From NCBI GenBank assembly GCA_964482025.1, contig CAYZVN010000132.1, positions 1 through 5,021 of the forward strand: a stretch of 5,021 nucleotides of DNA, given 5' to 3'. Source of the DNA: UBA5868 sp964482025. Lineage in GTDB: Bacteria > Pseudomonadota > Gammaproteobacteria > Pseudomonadales > Cellvibrionaceae. Positions 4,978-5,021 of the stretch are shown one piece after another; the first letter of the stretch is position 1; each line of letters opens with the position of its first letter. The notes under the pieces are model-generated. The model had not been told where the DNA came from, did not search any database, and saw nothing but the letters and a program-made list of their open reading frames with translations. A program made the position numbers and the translations under genes.

Positions 4978-5021
4978 TAAACAGAGCACTGGCCCCTGTT
5001 TTTATGCTGTAGCACGCCTGA

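Larger units (their letters stand above)
4838..5021. other. Non-coding 3' stretch with no convincing gene
   Basis: After the membrane-protein stop (TAA at 4835-4837) I see no coding region supported by motif or start signal, and no tRNA-like fold. The stretch holds one GC-rich hairpin (4880-4908) and a possible promoter (4948-4977), listed separately. It probably separates this operon from a gene beyond the right edge. Confidence 0.5.

Noticed and set aside
4979..5003. AAACAG/CTGTTT stem followed by T's as an intrinsic terminator
   Set aside because: Six pairs, mostly A-T, across an 11-base loop, and the T-run is partly used in the stem; too weak to call.

Overview
The window looks like a stretch of chromosome from a gammaproteobacterium. 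DnaX, YbaB/EbfC, RecR, RNase D, YcgL and SlyX are all recognisable at the protein level. The joining of dnaX-ybaB-recR to rnd-ycgL, together with the moderately GC-rich base use, suggests a Pseudomonas/Cellvibrio-like lineage. I infer that placement from remembered homologues, not from a search.

Layout, all genes on the + strand: dnaX (5' end outside the window; stop at 1724), a 113-bp palindromic GC-rich element (1722-1834), ybaB/ebfC (1859-2179), recR (2188-2778), rnd (2779 or 2812 to 3942), a YcgL-domain gene (3939-4226), slyX (4237-4452) and a small unrecognised inner-membrane protein gene (4487-4837). The last 184 bases hold no convincing gene. They contain one GC hairpin without a T-tract and a possible sigma70-type promoter pointing out of the right edge. 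From ybaB onward the genes abut or overlap (8-nt gap, zero gap, 4-nt ATGA overlap, 10-nt gap, 34-nt gap), so one transcript is likely.

Functionally the front half is replication and repair: clamp loader (DnaX), nucleoid-associated DNA-binding protein (YbaB) and recombination mediator (RecR). The back half is RNA maturation (RNase D) plus small proteins of poorly known role (YcgL, SlyX, membrane protein).

Two things go beyond ordinary annotation. First, dnaX carries a full programmed -1 frameshift cassette at 1133-1203: an SD-like AGGAGG, exactly 10 nt, the heptamer A AAA AAG in the correct frame, an immediate -1-frame TGA, and a long imperfect stem-loop starting 7 nt downstream. It should give both tau (about 588 residues) and gamma (about 401 residues). 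Second, the dnaX-ybaB spacer is almost entirely a terminal-inverted-repeat, hairpin-rich MITE/REP-like element. Its first three bases are the dnaX stop codon. Its right end holds a canonical G-quadruplex motif on the sense strand, 27 nt before the ybaB start.
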